NCBI GenBank assembly: GCA_947497145.1
Contig: CANMFQ010000034.1
Coordinates: forward strand, 1-40,634
Reading direction: 5' to 3'
Origin: an uncultured Flavobacteriaceae bacterium
Lineage (GTDB): Bacteria; Bacteroidota; Bacteroidia; Flavobacteriales; Flavobacteriaceae
Length of the DNA: 40,634 bases
Shown here: piece after piece, positions 16,388 to 25,467 of the stretch
Numbering within the stretch: the first letter of the stretch is position 1
Layout: each line of letters begins with the position of its first letter
Program-made: the position numbers and the translations under genes
Notes under the pieces: generated by a model
Seen by the model: only the letters and a program-made list of their open reading frames with translations
Databases searched by the model: none
What the model was told of the DNA's origin: nothing

Positions 16388-18769
16388 TTACCTTTTTAAG
16401 GTGAAATGCCCTTTTATGGATTCTCGTCCTTCAAGGTTTATGCGAAACCAGTAATCAGAAGCAGGTAGTGGGCGGCCATTTAAAGTGCCATTCCATCCCT
16501 TGTTTTTCGCTTGCATTTGATGCACTAGCTTTCCATAGCGATCAAAAATTTCAATACTGTTTTTTGGCAAGTTTTCGGAAGCTCCTATAAGTTGCCATAG
16601 GTCGTTAATACCATCATTATTTGGTGTGAAAAATTTGGGATACCCCAAAATGGCAATCTCCTCTGTAGCAATACCGCAGCCGTTTTTATCACGGGCATAG
16701 AGTGTGTACAAGCCTGGGGGTATATTTTCAAAAAAGGGCATTTCTTGGTAGGTTACTCCATCTATTGAAAACTCATAATCTCCATCGCCAGCCACAACTG
16801 CTGTTATCGTGTTTTCTTCTGAAAAATCAGAGGTATTTATATCGGTAAAGATGGCTTTATTAGACGTTGATACATTAAAATCTACACTTGAAGTGCAACT
16901 CAGGTTTTGATTATTGCTCTGATAATTGTTGCCAACTGTTAAGCTATACAAGCCACTTTGGGTAATGGTAATTTGTGCGGTGTTACCTATTTCAACAATA
17001 GACTGATCAGCTATTTTCTGCCAACTGTAGGTGTCAAAACCATTAGGGGCATCAATGGTAAGTGGTTCTCCATCGGTACAGGTGTAATAACTGTTTTCTA
17101 ATTGAATACTAGGCAAGGGGTGTATAAGGAGCTCAATTTTATCTACACCTGCACATTGATTGTTGTCTTCTAAGCGAACATAAATGGTGGTTGCTGTTGT
17201 TCTAAAATCGCCATGTAACGCATTTTGCTCTAGTGCAGCATCATCTCTATTTGCGTAAAAGCTAGCGTCGATATTCGGATAGGCCTCTTGCTTAATTTGC
17301 TCAATAGAAAAGCTAGCACGCAGGGTTGTGTCTAATGGGTCGTCATCACAAGCTATTCTAGGACTTATTGCATTTGTGTCAATATTTGTGGGGTTGACCG
17401 TAATGGCAATTTCTCCTGTGCTTTCACAAATATTAGATACTGCTCTGTAATATACAGTATCATTAAAAGGGACTGTATTGGTATAACTAGTAGGGTTTGT
17501 AATTGGGTTGTTGGTATTTCTATCGGCTATGGTTTTGTAATATGTAATAGTAACTCCCGAAATGCCAATAAATGCTTGTTCGAGATTTAGCTGTGTTATA
17601 CCGTCAGTAGAGTTAATTTCGTCAATGTCGCACTGCACCAAATTGATTGTTTCAGGATATGGGCTTTCAATAATGTTTAGTGCTACAGGGTGGGTAATAG
17701 CGCAATCAGGAATAAGGTTAGCACTAATACGCGCATATATCGTTGTTGAACCAGAAACAAAAGTAGTGCCAGGAAGTGGACTTATACCTGGGGTAGTATT
17801 TGGGTCTTCTTCATATAATGTAATAGCAAAGTTGTCACTATTGGCCATACTAATTTCAATGTCTTCAATAATTTGAGAGAGCGAGAATGTTTCGACCATA
17901 TTACGGTCATCGTCGCATAAGATATAATTCAGGATGGGTAGGGTATCAAAAACTATGGGCTTAATCTTAAAGTCTGCAATTTCAAAACAGCCATTTGTAT
18001 TCGTTACTCGCGTAAAAATACTAGTTGTCGTACCTTCAAAAAGGAATTTTGTGGGGTCTGTAATTTGGTTTTCATCATCAAAAGCATCTTTATAACTTGT
18101 ATAGTGGGCTATGGTAACATCTGTAGCAGTAGTTATTTGTTGTTCTTGTTGAGTAAGGTCTATTTCTTGTTGCGTTGGTTCTGGGCAAACTTCAATATCA
18201 TCTGGCTGGTTTATTGTTGGAGGGGAAAGAAGTCTTGCTGTTCCCGTCCACTCTAGGGTAAAACCACCATCGCCAAGAGGCCTATCAACCAAAATATAAT
18301 ATTGTTCTCCTGTATCAACTGGTAGTGTTGCTACAAAGCTATTGCCAAGACGTCCTGGTCCCTCATTTTGTTCAGTTTCAGAATCGCGTAAGCCTGTATG
18401 ATTGTTGCTGAGACCTGCATTACGAGGGTTGGTAGTTGAACAGCGAATAGGGTCGTTAAAATTACCACAACTATTGGTGGGACCGAAAACGAAAAAATCA
18501 TAATCTACATTTATGTCCGTGTTTTCAGGCTTTATTACAAATGATAAATCACCACCTTGTTCTATATTTATACGCAACCACAAACTGTTTGTTTCTTCAT
18601 AAAGACAAGGGTTTGCTGTGTTGTCTAGCTCTTGAATACCAAAACCATTGGCGTTAGAGGAGACATTAGCATTGCCACAAATGATAATGGCATCTTGACA
18701 ATCATTTGCCGTTTGAGCCAAAATAGGAAGTGTAGTAAAAAAAAGGACTAAGAGAAAAAGTTTTTTCAT
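16388..18769 (-). CDS. large secreted protein with T9SS type B sorting domain
   Basis: About 793 residues from the ATG at 18769 (MKKLFLLVLFFTTLPILAQ signal peptide). Upstream in-frame codons are not plausible as leader. The N-terminal region (about 20-170: CQDAIIICGN, YDFFVFGPT, YYILVDRPLGDGGFTLEW) looks like the domain found before repeated Ig-like segments in flavobacterial surface proteins. Several ~80-90 residue segments follow, each with a Cys-Asp pair (LCDDDRN, QCDIDEIN, ACDDDPL). The C-terminal type B domain (about 715-793: FFTPNNDGINDLW, IFDRYGKLVH, SDYWFRI, GHFTLKR) is very similar to that of the next gene. It is exported by T9SS and likely surface-bound. Probably cotranscribed with the 940-residue gene. 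Confidence 0.9.
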   Translation of the reverse strand: MKKLFLLVLFFTTLPILAQTANDCQDAIIICGNANVSSNANGFGIQELDNTANPCLYEETNSLWLRINIEQGGDLSFVIKPENTDINVDYDFFVFGPTNSCGNFNDPIRCSTTNPRNAGLSNNHTGLRDSETEQNEGPGRLGNSFVATLPVDTGEQYYILVDRPLGDGGFTLEWTGTARLLSPPTINQPDDIEVCPEPTQQEIDLTQQEQQITTATDVTIAHYTSYKDAFDDENQITDPTKFLFEGTTTSIFTRVTNTNGCFEIADFKIKPIVFDTLPILNYILCDDDRNMVETFSLSQIIEDIEISMANSDNFAITLYEEDPNTTPGISPLPGTTFVSGSTTIYARISANLIPDCAITHPVALNIIESPYPETINLVQCDIDEINSTDGITQLNLEQAFIGISGVTITYYKTIADRNTNNPITNPTSYTNTVPFNDTVYYRAVSNICESTGEIAITVNPTNIDTNAISPRIACDDDPLDTTLRASFSIEQIKQEAYPNIDASFYANRDDAALEQNALHGDFRTTATTIYVRLEDNNQCAGVDKIELLIHPLPSIQLENSYYTCTDGEPLTIDAPNGFDTYSWQKIADQSIVEIGNTAQITITQSGLYSLTVGNNYQSNNQNLSCTSSVDFNVSTSNKAIFTDINTSDFSEENTITAVVAGDGDYEFSIDGVTYQEMPFFENIPPGLYTLYARDKNGCGIATEEIAILGYPKFFTPNNDGINDLWQLIGASENLPKNSIEIFDRYGKLVHQMQAKNKGWNGTLNGRPLPASDYWFRINLEGRESIKGHFTLKR

Positions 18770-19008
18770 TTGTGCGCTACTGTTCGAGGAGCAATATAAC
18801 ACAATTAAGTTTTTTTTGTCTTCTGTATATGAATTTCTACAACCAAATATCGGTCAACTCCGCATTACTATTGTTTAACGGCGGTAAGTTATTTTTAAAA
18901 TTGTCAATTTATAACGATAACAGACCGCTGAGTTGCAAGATCCAAGGAAAAAGAGACTCATTACTTCTAATTTCTGTAGCATCTATTTACTAGTCAAACT
19001 ATTTGGGT

Positions 19009-19842
19009 TTACAGATCACGTTTTTTCAAAAGGGCGTATGAGCCATAGATGAAAATTGCTGTCCAAGCAAGGGCAATTAGTATTTCGTAACTATGTACTG
19101 CGTAGTCAAATTTTAAATCTGTTTCTAATTGATCTCCAATATTTTGTACCACTGATAATCTGCTGAAAGGCTGATCTATAAGATTAGCCATCGACTCTAA
19201 GGGAAAGAGGCTTTTTATTGTGGTAGCTGTTTCCCAGCTGGTAATTTTCCACCCCAAAACACCAAAAATAATTTGCTCAACGATAGACCACAGGATGAGA
19301 AAACCAAGGGCAAATGCAGATCGTTTGACTAAAATTCCTAAAAATAAACACAAGGAGAAAAAAGCAACTAATTTTATAAAATAGGCTAATATAAACTCTA
19401 AATCAGAAAAGATAATACCCAATTCATTATACGACGAATAGAGTAAACCTAAAATTAATGAAACTACAAAAATGAAAAGGGTAGAAATGGCTGAAAAAAC
19501 GAGTACGGTTAAGAATTTTGAGTATATGAACTCCCACTTGCTAAGGCCGTCAATTAAGTTTTGTTTTATGGTTTTATTACTATATTCATTGGCCATCATA
19601 GACACAATAACAACGGCAAGAAATAGTTTAAAGAATGCCGCTATATAGGTGTTGAAATGCCATATGTATGGAAAATCGAAAATGCCCATTTCGGCAAAAT
19701 GAAATTTTAATGGCCCTAAGTCAAATTTTATGGCTGCAATTAATGAAATAAAGGTGAGCAGGGTGAAATAGGCTATGATGAGTACCTTACTGGCTCGGTT
19801 GTTCCAAAGTTTTATAAATTCTATTTGTAATAAACGTATCAT
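19009..19842 (-). CDS. ABC-2 type transporter permease
   Basis: 277 residues from ATG 19842 (MIRLLQIEFIKLWNNRASKVL), ten bases after the ATPase stop; the frame extends upstream but overlaps the ATPase. Six hydrophobic segments can be seen, including ILIIAYFTLLTFISLIAAI, FFKLFLAVVIVSMM, FSAISTLFIFVVSLILGLLY, YFIKLVAFFSLCLFLGIL, ALGFLILWSIVEQIIF and ILIALAWTAIFIYGSY. The N-terminal cytoplasmic helix and ANEYSNKTIKQNLIDGLSKW loop are typical of ABC-2 permeases that assemble with a separate ATPase. The transported substrate is unknown. It forms a two-gene operon with the ATPase. Confidence 0.88.
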   Translation of the reverse strand: MIRLLQIEFIKLWNNRASKVLIIAYFTLLTFISLIAAIKFDLGPLKFHFAEMGIFDFPYIWHFNTYIAAFFKLFLAVVIVSMMANEYSNKTIKQNLIDGLSKWEFIYSKFLTVLVFSAISTLFIFVVSLILGLLYSSYNELGIIFSDLEFILAYFIKLVAFFSLCLFLGILVKRSAFALGFLILWSIVEQIIFGVLGWKITSWETATTIKSLFPLESMANLIDQPFSRLSVVQNIGDQLETDLKFDYAVHSYEILIALAWTAIFIYGSYALLKKRDL

Positions 19843-19852
19843 GTGGTATGGC

Positions 19853-20755
19853 TTAGTTTGATTGATTGTTGGTAAGTGATAAGAATTGTTCTTCAAGACT
19901 TTCTTTCCGCTTGACCAAATGCGAAAGAAAAATACCTTTTTCAAAAAGTGATCTATTTAAAACTTCGGCACTCATTTCTTCCTTTAAAAAGGCAGTGACT
20001 AAACTTTTATCTTCTTTTATTTCGGCAAAGCTCGTGTGGTTTTTTAAGTAGGCAACTAGGGCTTCTTTTTGTGTTGTTTTCAATTCAAAAAAACCATGCG
20101 TTGCATTCATACTATCTACCCGTCCCGAGTACAATTTTTCACCTTTTCTCAAAATGACCACATGCGAGCACACTTTTTCAACCTCATCTAATAAATGCGA
20201 TGCCAATAGAATTGTAGTGCCTTGTGATGCTATTTTTTTTATAATCTCACGAATTTGGTGAATCCCTTGCGGGTCTAATCCGTTTGTAGGTTCATCTAAA
20301 ATTAATATTTCAGGATCGTTTAATAGGGCAGAGGCAATAGCCAAACGTTGCTTCATACCTAAAGAATATGTTCTAAAGGCGCTATTTTTTCGTTCCAAAA
20401 GACCAACGAGTTCTAATTTTTCTTCAATTTTAATTTCAGAAACTTCTTTTATTTTACAAACTAGTTTTAAGTTTTGTATCGCCGTCATGTAGGGGTAAAA
20501 GTTAGGACGCTCAATAATCGCCCCTACCTTTTTCAATGCATTGTGGGTTGAGGTATTACCATCAAACCATGAAAATTCACCTGTGGTTTTATTTACTACA
20601 TTAAGAACAATGCCGAGCGTGGTAGATTTTCCGCTACCATTAGGCCCTAAAATGCCGTAGACATTGCCTTTTTCAATTTCAAATGAGAGGTCTTTTACTG
20701 CGGTGAGATGACCAAATTTTTTTGTAAGATTGCGTACGCTGAGTATGTTTTGCAA
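19853..20755 (-). CDS. ABC transporter ATP-binding protein
   Basis: 300 residues. Walker A GPNGSGKS (37-44), signature YSLGMKQRLAIA (about 130-141), Walker B LILDEPTNGLDP (151-162) and H-loop His187 (LLASHLLDEVEKVC) are all present. A C-terminal extension of about 80 residues (220-300) is typical of the ABC-2 exporter group. It hydrolyses ATP to power the permease encoded ten bases downstream. The family includes exporters for antimicrobial peptides, lantibiotics and other compounds; the substrate is not indicated by any neighbour. Confidence 0.93.
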   Translation of the reverse strand: MQNILSVRNLTKKFGHLTAVKDLSFEIEKGNVYGILGPNGSGKSTTLGIVLNVVNKTTGEFSWFDGNTSTHNALKKVGAIIERPNFYPYMTAIQNLKLVCKIKEVSEIKIEEKLELVGLLERKNSAFRTYSLGMKQRLAIASALLNDPEILILDEPTNGLDPQGIHQIREIIKKIASQGTTILLASHLLDEVEKVCSHVVILRKGEKLYSGRVDSMNATHGFFELKTTQKEALVAYLKNHTSFAEIKEDKSLVTAFLKEEMSAEVLNRSLFEKGIFLSHLVKRKESLEEQFLSLTNNQSN

Positions 20756-20806
20756 AAGAGATTGGTTTTGATGATTGATGAAAATACTAAAAAAGCATGA
20801 TATACC

Positions 20807-20841
20807 ATACTAGTATACATGACGCTAAAAGCGTAAATTTG
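20807..20841 (+). promoter_or_regulatory. inverted repeats and -7 box in a divergent promoter region
   Basis: A 10-bp palindrome ATACTAGTAT (20807-20816) is followed by ACGCT-AAA-AGCGT (20822-20834). A TAAATTTG (20834-20841) fits the Bacteroidota -7 consensus and lies 38 bases before the ATG at 20879. The arrangement between divergent genes suggests an operator overlapping the promoter; no regulator is known. Confidence 0.45.
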
Positions 20842-20878
20842 TTACAATGATTTTTTAAAAATCAAAAAAAAAGCGCAT

Positions 20879-21973
20879 ATGACAGAAGAAAAGTTGATGT
20901 CGAAAAAAAAACCAGCCTTTCCCGTTGGTGAAAAATTAGACAAGTATCTTGATCATTATAACAGAAAAATAGAAATTCCTATTTTTTATGATGATTTACT
21001 ACGTTTTGCAGGATCTGTTGTTGTTTATGATGCTAATGATGAAGATACTCTTTGGGTGCGCGTATATTATTCTGATGTTGAACGGCAAGAAATTGATTTG
21101 TCATTAAAAAAGGTATATTCTATTCTACATTCTGATGGTAGTGATTTTATTATTGATTATTTAAATGTTGATGCTGTAGACTACTGTACCTTTGGTAATT
21201 CAAAACCTTTTCGCATCAAAATACGTAATATTTTGAATGATAATTTCACGTATTTTTATGTAAAAAAAACCGATGCTTCTAGAGTTTATGGGTTGGAATT
21301 GGAGCATATGCTTTCTCCTTACAACCTCAACTTTTTGGTGTATAAAGACACCTTAATTGAAGAGCATATTACGGGTATTCCGGGTGATTTTTTTATTAAA
21401 GAAATGTTGCCTAAGTGTACCGAGTCAGAAAAGGCGCAGTTGGCGAAAGAGTTTGTGAAATTCAATGAGCGTTGTATGATTCGGCTATTGGGTGATATGC
21501 GCTCTTATAATTATGTGATTGTACCTACGCATGATTTTGATCATGTAGTGTATAAAATTAGAGCTATAGATTTTGATCAGCAATGTTTTGAAGGAAAACT
21601 AAAGGTATACCGTCCACAGTTTTTTAAAGAAAATTTTTTGATGGTAGAATTGGTGCGTGAAAAACTGCAACGAAATTCGGTCGATCAATACAAAGTAGAA
21701 GAAAGGTCAATTGTAGCCAAACGTATTATTAGTTCTGAAGATCGTATAGAACAGCTTATTGAAATTTGTAAAACTGATGATATTTCATTTCCTGACCATA
21801 TTACCCTTTTAAAGGAGCAGATATATGAGCTTACGTTAGATAAAAACTTTAAAGAGTGCACCACTATGGGTGAAATTTTAAAGCTAGCGTTAGACTTTGT
21901 AAAACGTAATTACGAGGATGTGAGTATGAAACAGATTATTGAAAATAGGATAGAAATACCGAATAACTCTTAG
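20879..21973 (+). CDS. conserved protein of unknown function
   Basis: 364 residues, no signal peptide or membrane segment. I cannot assign a family. One region is suggestive: LLGDMRSYNYVI (about 203-214) followed by YKIRAIDFDQQCF (about 225-237). This resembles the catalytic-loop Asp/Asn and the D-F-D metal motif of phosphotransferase or HipA-like kinase folds. The glycine-rich nucleotide loop is not obvious, so this is weak inference. An acidic N-terminal half with YDANDEDTLWVRVYY precedes it. ATG 20879 is preferred; an internal Met at residue 7 is possible. The gene is monocistronic, divergent from the ABC operon and convergent with ndpA. Confidence 0.7.
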   Translation: MTEEKLMSKKKPAFPVGEKLDKYLDHYNRKIEIPIFYDDLLRFAGSVVVYDANDEDTLWVRVYYSDVERQEIDLSLKKVYSILHSDGSDFIIDYLNVDAVDYCTFGNSKPFRIKIRNILNDNFTYFYVKKTDASRVYGLELEHMLSPYNLNFLVYKDTLIEEHITGIPGDFFIKEMLPKCTESEKAQLAKEFVKFNERCMIRLLGDMRSYNYVIVPTHDFDHVVYKIRAIDFDQQCFEGKLKVYRPQFFKENFLMVELVREKLQRNSVDQYKVEERSIVAKRIISSEDRIEQLIEICKTDDISFPDHITLLKEQIYELTLDKNFKECTTMGEILKLALDFVKRNYEDVSMKQIIENRIEIPNNS

Positions 21974-22197
21974 CTGTTTTTATTTTTTTTCACCCCTTTG
22001 GTTTTAAATTGCTTTTTGCAATAGATTATTTATTACATCTTAAAATCACCTCAAAACAAAAAACGCTGCTATGTTTTTTAATTTAAATATAGTGGTCTTG
22101 ATAGCCATGGTGATACTAAAATAAAGAACACAGATGATTTTATTGTGCTTTTATTTTTCATCACGAAGTTATATTGTGTAAAATGGAATGAAATATT

Positions 22198-22272
22198 GAC
22201 TACCCCTTACAAATTTGATGCCCTTTGAAATCAGTTAAAACTAAAGGGAAAACAGCATTTGTAAGGAATAGT
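22198..22272. repeat. nested 75-nt hairpin in a convergent gap
   Basis: The outer stem pairs CCTTACAAAT (22205-22214) with ATTTGTAAGG (22257-22266) and extends imperfectly on both sides. An inner stem pairs CCCTTT (22221-22226) with AAAGGG (22243-22248). It lies in the 425-bp gap 21974-22398 between the stops of two convergent genes; the rest of that gap shows nothing. It could act as a transcription stop for either side or be a small structured or mobile element. Confidence 0.55.
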
Positions 22273-22398
22273 TATATATAAATAGTGTTTGACAAGAAAC
22301 TTTGAAAGATTGCATTTGTTTCGCTGTACCTGCGCTATTGAAAATAATTTAAATTATAAAGAAACGGTTTGTTTCTAATCAGGGCCAATTACTAATTT

Positions 22399-23457
22399 TT
22401 AGCTTTTTTGTTCTTTATTGAAATAAACCAGATAGTAATACATTTGGCGTTCTTCATCCCATCCTTTTTCAACAAATTTCTCTGCCGAATCAGGATTTAT
22501 AAAATCCATTTTAATCTGTATATTGGTATCTAGGTTGATGACGTTTTTTATCTTCTTTCGCGCATCAGAAACAGCTTTATTGGCAATGTCAAAATTAGAC
22601 ACATCTTCAATGCTGTATTTAGGACCCTTTTCAACCTTGTAGTGTTTAAACTCAGGAATCAATTCAGGATTTTCAATGACATCCGTTAAGAATTCATTCT
22701 CTTCAAAAGAGTCGTTTTTTGCAAAATGGTTAACTGCACGGTTCATAAACAAGACTTCTTGCTGCTTATCTTCGGCAGGTAGTACCACATCTTTGGCAAA
22801 ATTTTGACAGAATTTTAAGTAGTTTTTGGTTTTAAAATTATCATCAGAAAGGGGAGCAGCACCTAAAAAATTCTCAATCCAATATTTGGCATCATAGCGG
22901 TTGCTATCTACCGAAAGAACTTTATAGCCTTCTTCTTTTTCAGCATTGAAAATAAGACACCCTTTATCTAATTTATTGATGTTTATTCCTTGCTGAATAA
23001 CAATATTTAAATTGCTTTCATCTTCTTCAAATTGTAGAAAATCATGTTTTAGCTCGCTTTTGAATATCCCAATAGCATCTACTTTGGTATTATCGAGTAG
23101 TAATCCAGTTAAATAGGCAACATATACCTCGCCACTTTTTATGTGTGGGTGGTTTGATTGTTCAAACAAATGCGTGGCTATTTTTTTTGAGTTTAAATGG
23201 CAAGACGATGGTTCGTTAAAAATGTCAGCAACAATTTTGTATAATTCATTAAACTCAACATCAATTTCATGTGCTAATTTGAAATAGTTTTCTTCTTTTT
23301 CACGAAAAGGCTTAAAAAAATACTCTTTCAAAAGCCCTGTGGTTTCATCGTTTAGGCTAAAAGATTCGGCAGATAAAAACACGCCTTCACCTTTATTTTT
23401 GTTACCTACTCGGTGTAATGAGATACTTTCTATTTGGGTTGCGTATAAATTAATCAT
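22399..23457 (-). CDS. ndpA: nucleoid-associated protein, NdpA/YejK family
   Basis: 352 residues, the usual size of the 37-kDa nucleoid-associated family that binds double-stranded DNA in the nucleoid. Recognisable stretches are SGEVYVAYLTGLLLDNTKVDAIGIFKSE (about 107-134) with the LDNTK and IGIFKSE landmarks. FLGAAPLSDDNFKTKNYL (about 198-215) and a charged C-terminal domain (RQMYYYLVYF) follow. It lies 53 bases downstream of the pRiA4b ORF-3-like gene on the same strand, so it may share a transcript with it and ctaA. The exact role in Bacteroidota is not established. Confidence 0.85.
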   Translation of the reverse strand: MINLYATQIESISLHRVGNKNKGEGVFLSAESFSLNDETTGLLKEYFFKPFREKEENYFKLAHEIDVEFNELYKIVADIFNEPSSCHLNSKKIATHLFEQSNHPHIKSGEVYVAYLTGLLLDNTKVDAIGIFKSELKHDFLQFEEDESNLNIVIQQGININKLDKGCLIFNAEKEEGYKVLSVDSNRYDAKYWIENFLGAAPLSDDNFKTKNYLKFCQNFAKDVVLPAEDKQQEVLFMNRAVNHFAKNDSFEENEFLTDVIENPELIPEFKHYKVEKGPKYSIEDVSNFDIANKAVSDARKKIKNVINLDTNIQIKMDFINPDSAEKFVEKGWDEERQMYYYLVYFNKEQKS

Positions 23458-23510
23458 GGTGTATTTTTAGTTAAGCGTTATAAAGCAATGGTGTTGGTGT
23501 AGGGGTGATT

Positions 23511-24005
23511 TTAATTCCAGTTTTCATCAAAATCAAGATCGTCATAGTTTTCAAGCGTATCATCAAAATCAAAACTAGGGTCTGCTTTAAAATTTTTCTC
23601 TGGAGGTAATTCTGGTAGCTCTCCAAAACTGAATAGTACATTGGGGTAAGCAATGCCAGGTTCATTTTCAACGATGTCGGCAAGTTCTACAAAGAAGGTC
23701 CACATACTTAGAAAGTCATAAACATAGATAAGTTTAGGGCTTTTTGCAGTGATAACATCTTCTAAAAATGTCTCGTTCATTAAGCGAACATCTGAGCCAT
23801 TTTCATTCATATCAAACAAAGCTATTTCTTCGTCTTGTACCCAATTTTCATCACAGGTGTAAAATGAAGCCATTTCATTACCCAAAAAGCCAAAAGCTTG
23901 TGTAATTGCATTATGAAACTCTTCCATAGAATTGCCTGCATCAATTTCGATATCTCTGAAAATATCTTCTTCTGCATCTAGAATAATTCGTATTTTGTAA
24001 ATCAT
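23511..24005 (-). CDS. plasmid pRiA4b ORF-3 family protein
   Basis: 164 residues. MIYKIRIILDAEEDIFRDIEI and the following LHNAITQAFGF-like segment (here FHNAITQAFGF, about 30-40), then MASFYTCDENW, match the pRiA4b ORF-3-like family, widespread in Bacteroidota with unknown biochemical function. The C terminus is very acidic (DFDDTLENYDDLDFDENWN). It lies 26 bases after ctaA's stop and 53 bases before ndpA, so it is the middle gene of a probable operon. Confidence 0.82.
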   Translation of the reverse strand: MIYKIRIILDAEEDIFRDIEIDAGNSMEEFHNAITQAFGFLGNEMASFYTCDENWVQDEEIALFDMNENGSDVRLMNETFLEDVITAKSPKLIYVYDFLSMWTFFVELADIVENEPGIAYPNVLFSFGELPELPPEKNFKADPSFDFDDTLENYDDLDFDENWN

Positions 24006-24031
24006 GAATGCTTTTTTTTAGGAAGGCAAAG

Positions 24032-25063
24032 TTACAAAGTTTTGGCGCTTCTTTTTGCTTTTAATGCCTCCAAAATCATATAGAATTGTACCCCTAGTAG
24101 TAAACAGGCTAATACCAAGTGCATAGGCTGACTTGCGAACGGAAAATTGAAATAATTCATCGCAATTCCTGTAAAAATTGACGCTGCTAGTAATAGTAAT
24201 ACCCATTTCATTTTTGTGTAGCCCAAGTTTAAATTGTAAATGCGATAAGCGATAAAAGCATTTAAAAGTAGTACTAGAATAGAAAATGACCGATGTACGT
24301 AAAATGCTATGCTTGGGTTTTGTAACCAAGCGCTTTTGGCATCATCACCAAATACATCTATTTGTAAGTCGATAAATTGACGTACTTGTATACCTAAAAC
24401 TATTTGACCAAAAGTAACCAGGGTAGCCACTATTAATAGGCGATGAATAGTGTTGTTAAACTTAAACGGTTGGGCCTTGCCTGCCCTATGAATAAGGTAT
24501 AATAGCATTGCCATGAGCACTAATGCCAAAACCATATGAGCTGATATCATCAGGGGTTTTAGGTGGGTGTCAACCACTATTTTACCTAAAACGGCCTGTG
24601 CCCCTAAAACTATTAGAGAGAGTACGGTGCCTATGGTTATAATTTTATCTTCTTTGTACCACCAAAAAGACATGAGGGTCATGAGAAGCATGGGTATGCC
24701 CAAAATTACGGTAACCAACCTGTTAATATATTCAATCCAGGTGTGCCATGGGTTGAAAATAGCGTATTTGTGTTTGGTGTATTCACGCCAATTTTCTTTG
24801 TTGAAATCAGCGGCAGTTTTAAAATCTTTTTGTGCTACTTGTAGCGTTTTGTCAACAATAATTACTTGTCCTTCTTTGTAGCTATGGTCAGGTTGCCATT
24901 GCAGTTCTGAAATATCAGAAGGGGGAATGTAGTGGCCAAAACACTTAGGCCAATCAGGGCAACCCATACCACTACCGGTCATACGAACCACGGCGCCAGC
25001 AATAATAACCAGATATACTAAAACCAGGGAAATTTTTGCCACCCTTTGAAAGTTTTCTTTCAT
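24032..25063 (-). CDS. ctaA: heme A synthase (COX15/CtaA family)
   Basis: 343 residues, an integral membrane enzyme that oxidises the C8 methyl group of heme O to form heme A for aa3-type cytochrome oxidase. Seen: GSGMGCPDWPKCFG (31-44) with the Cys pair C35/C41, WHTWIEYINRL with a heme-ligand His, SAHMVLALVLMAML, VHRSFSILVLLLNA and QPMHLVLA. These give four conserved histidines across eight predicted transmembrane helices. The extracytoplasmic loop after helix 1 is of the bacterial/mitochondrial COX15-like type. It leads the operon with the pRiA4b protein and ndpA. No oxidase or heme O synthase gene lies in this window. Confidence 0.95.
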   Translation of the reverse strand: MKENFQRVAKISLVLVYLVIIAGAVVRMTGSGMGCPDWPKCFGHYIPPSDISELQWQPDHSYKEGQVIIVDKTLQVAQKDFKTAADFNKENWREYTKHKYAIFNPWHTWIEYINRLVTVILGIPMLLMTLMSFWWYKEDKIITIGTVLSLIVLGAQAVLGKIVVDTHLKPLMISAHMVLALVLMAMLLYLIHRAGKAQPFKFNNTIHRLLIVATLVTFGQIVLGIQVRQFIDLQIDVFGDDAKSAWLQNPSIAFYVHRSFSILVLLLNAFIAYRIYNLNLGYTKMKWVLLLLAASIFTGIAMNYFNFPFASQPMHLVLACLLLGVQFYMILEALKAKRSAKTL

Positions 25064-25368
25064 TTTTTTTACCTTTGGTTTTGTTACCGCAAAGTAGGGA
25101 ATACATACTCCGTGGTTTTATAAAAGCGGACGTAATACCCGCTATTTCTCTGCAAAATTACTGTATTTGATAAGAAATGAGGCTTGTGATAAGAAAGTTT
25201 TTTTTGAAATAGTTGGGTATTTGTAGTTGCTATTTTTTTGTATATCTTTTCAAGATTGTAGTTTTAGTGTTTTTTGTCTTTATGGGGTTGTTGCTTTGTA
25301 GTAGGGGGGGAAGTAGTTGTTTAGATTAATGCAGTTTAATTTTTTTAACACGATATGGTCTTATTCAT

Positions 25369-25388
25369 TTTTAGAATAACCTCTAAAA
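25369..25388. other. inverted repeat in the ctaA upstream gap
   Basis: TTTTAGA-ATAACC-TCTAAAA, perfect 7-bp arms, lies about 80 bases beyond the stop of the gene at 25468 and 300 bases upstream of ctaA. It may terminate the 25468 transcript, but there is no strong T run. The remainder of 25064-25467 shows no gene or repeat. Confidence 0.35.
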
Positions 25389-25467
25389 TAATATGTAAAC
25401 CGTACACTTATTTTAGTGATTTATACGAACCTCTGTTAGGGTGATACGTAACAAACGCAAAATTCTA

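Noticed and set aside
23471-23683. Alternate frame overlapping the pRiA4b ORF-3 gene
   Set aside because: It is an out-of-frame shadow of the acidic C terminus of the real gene.
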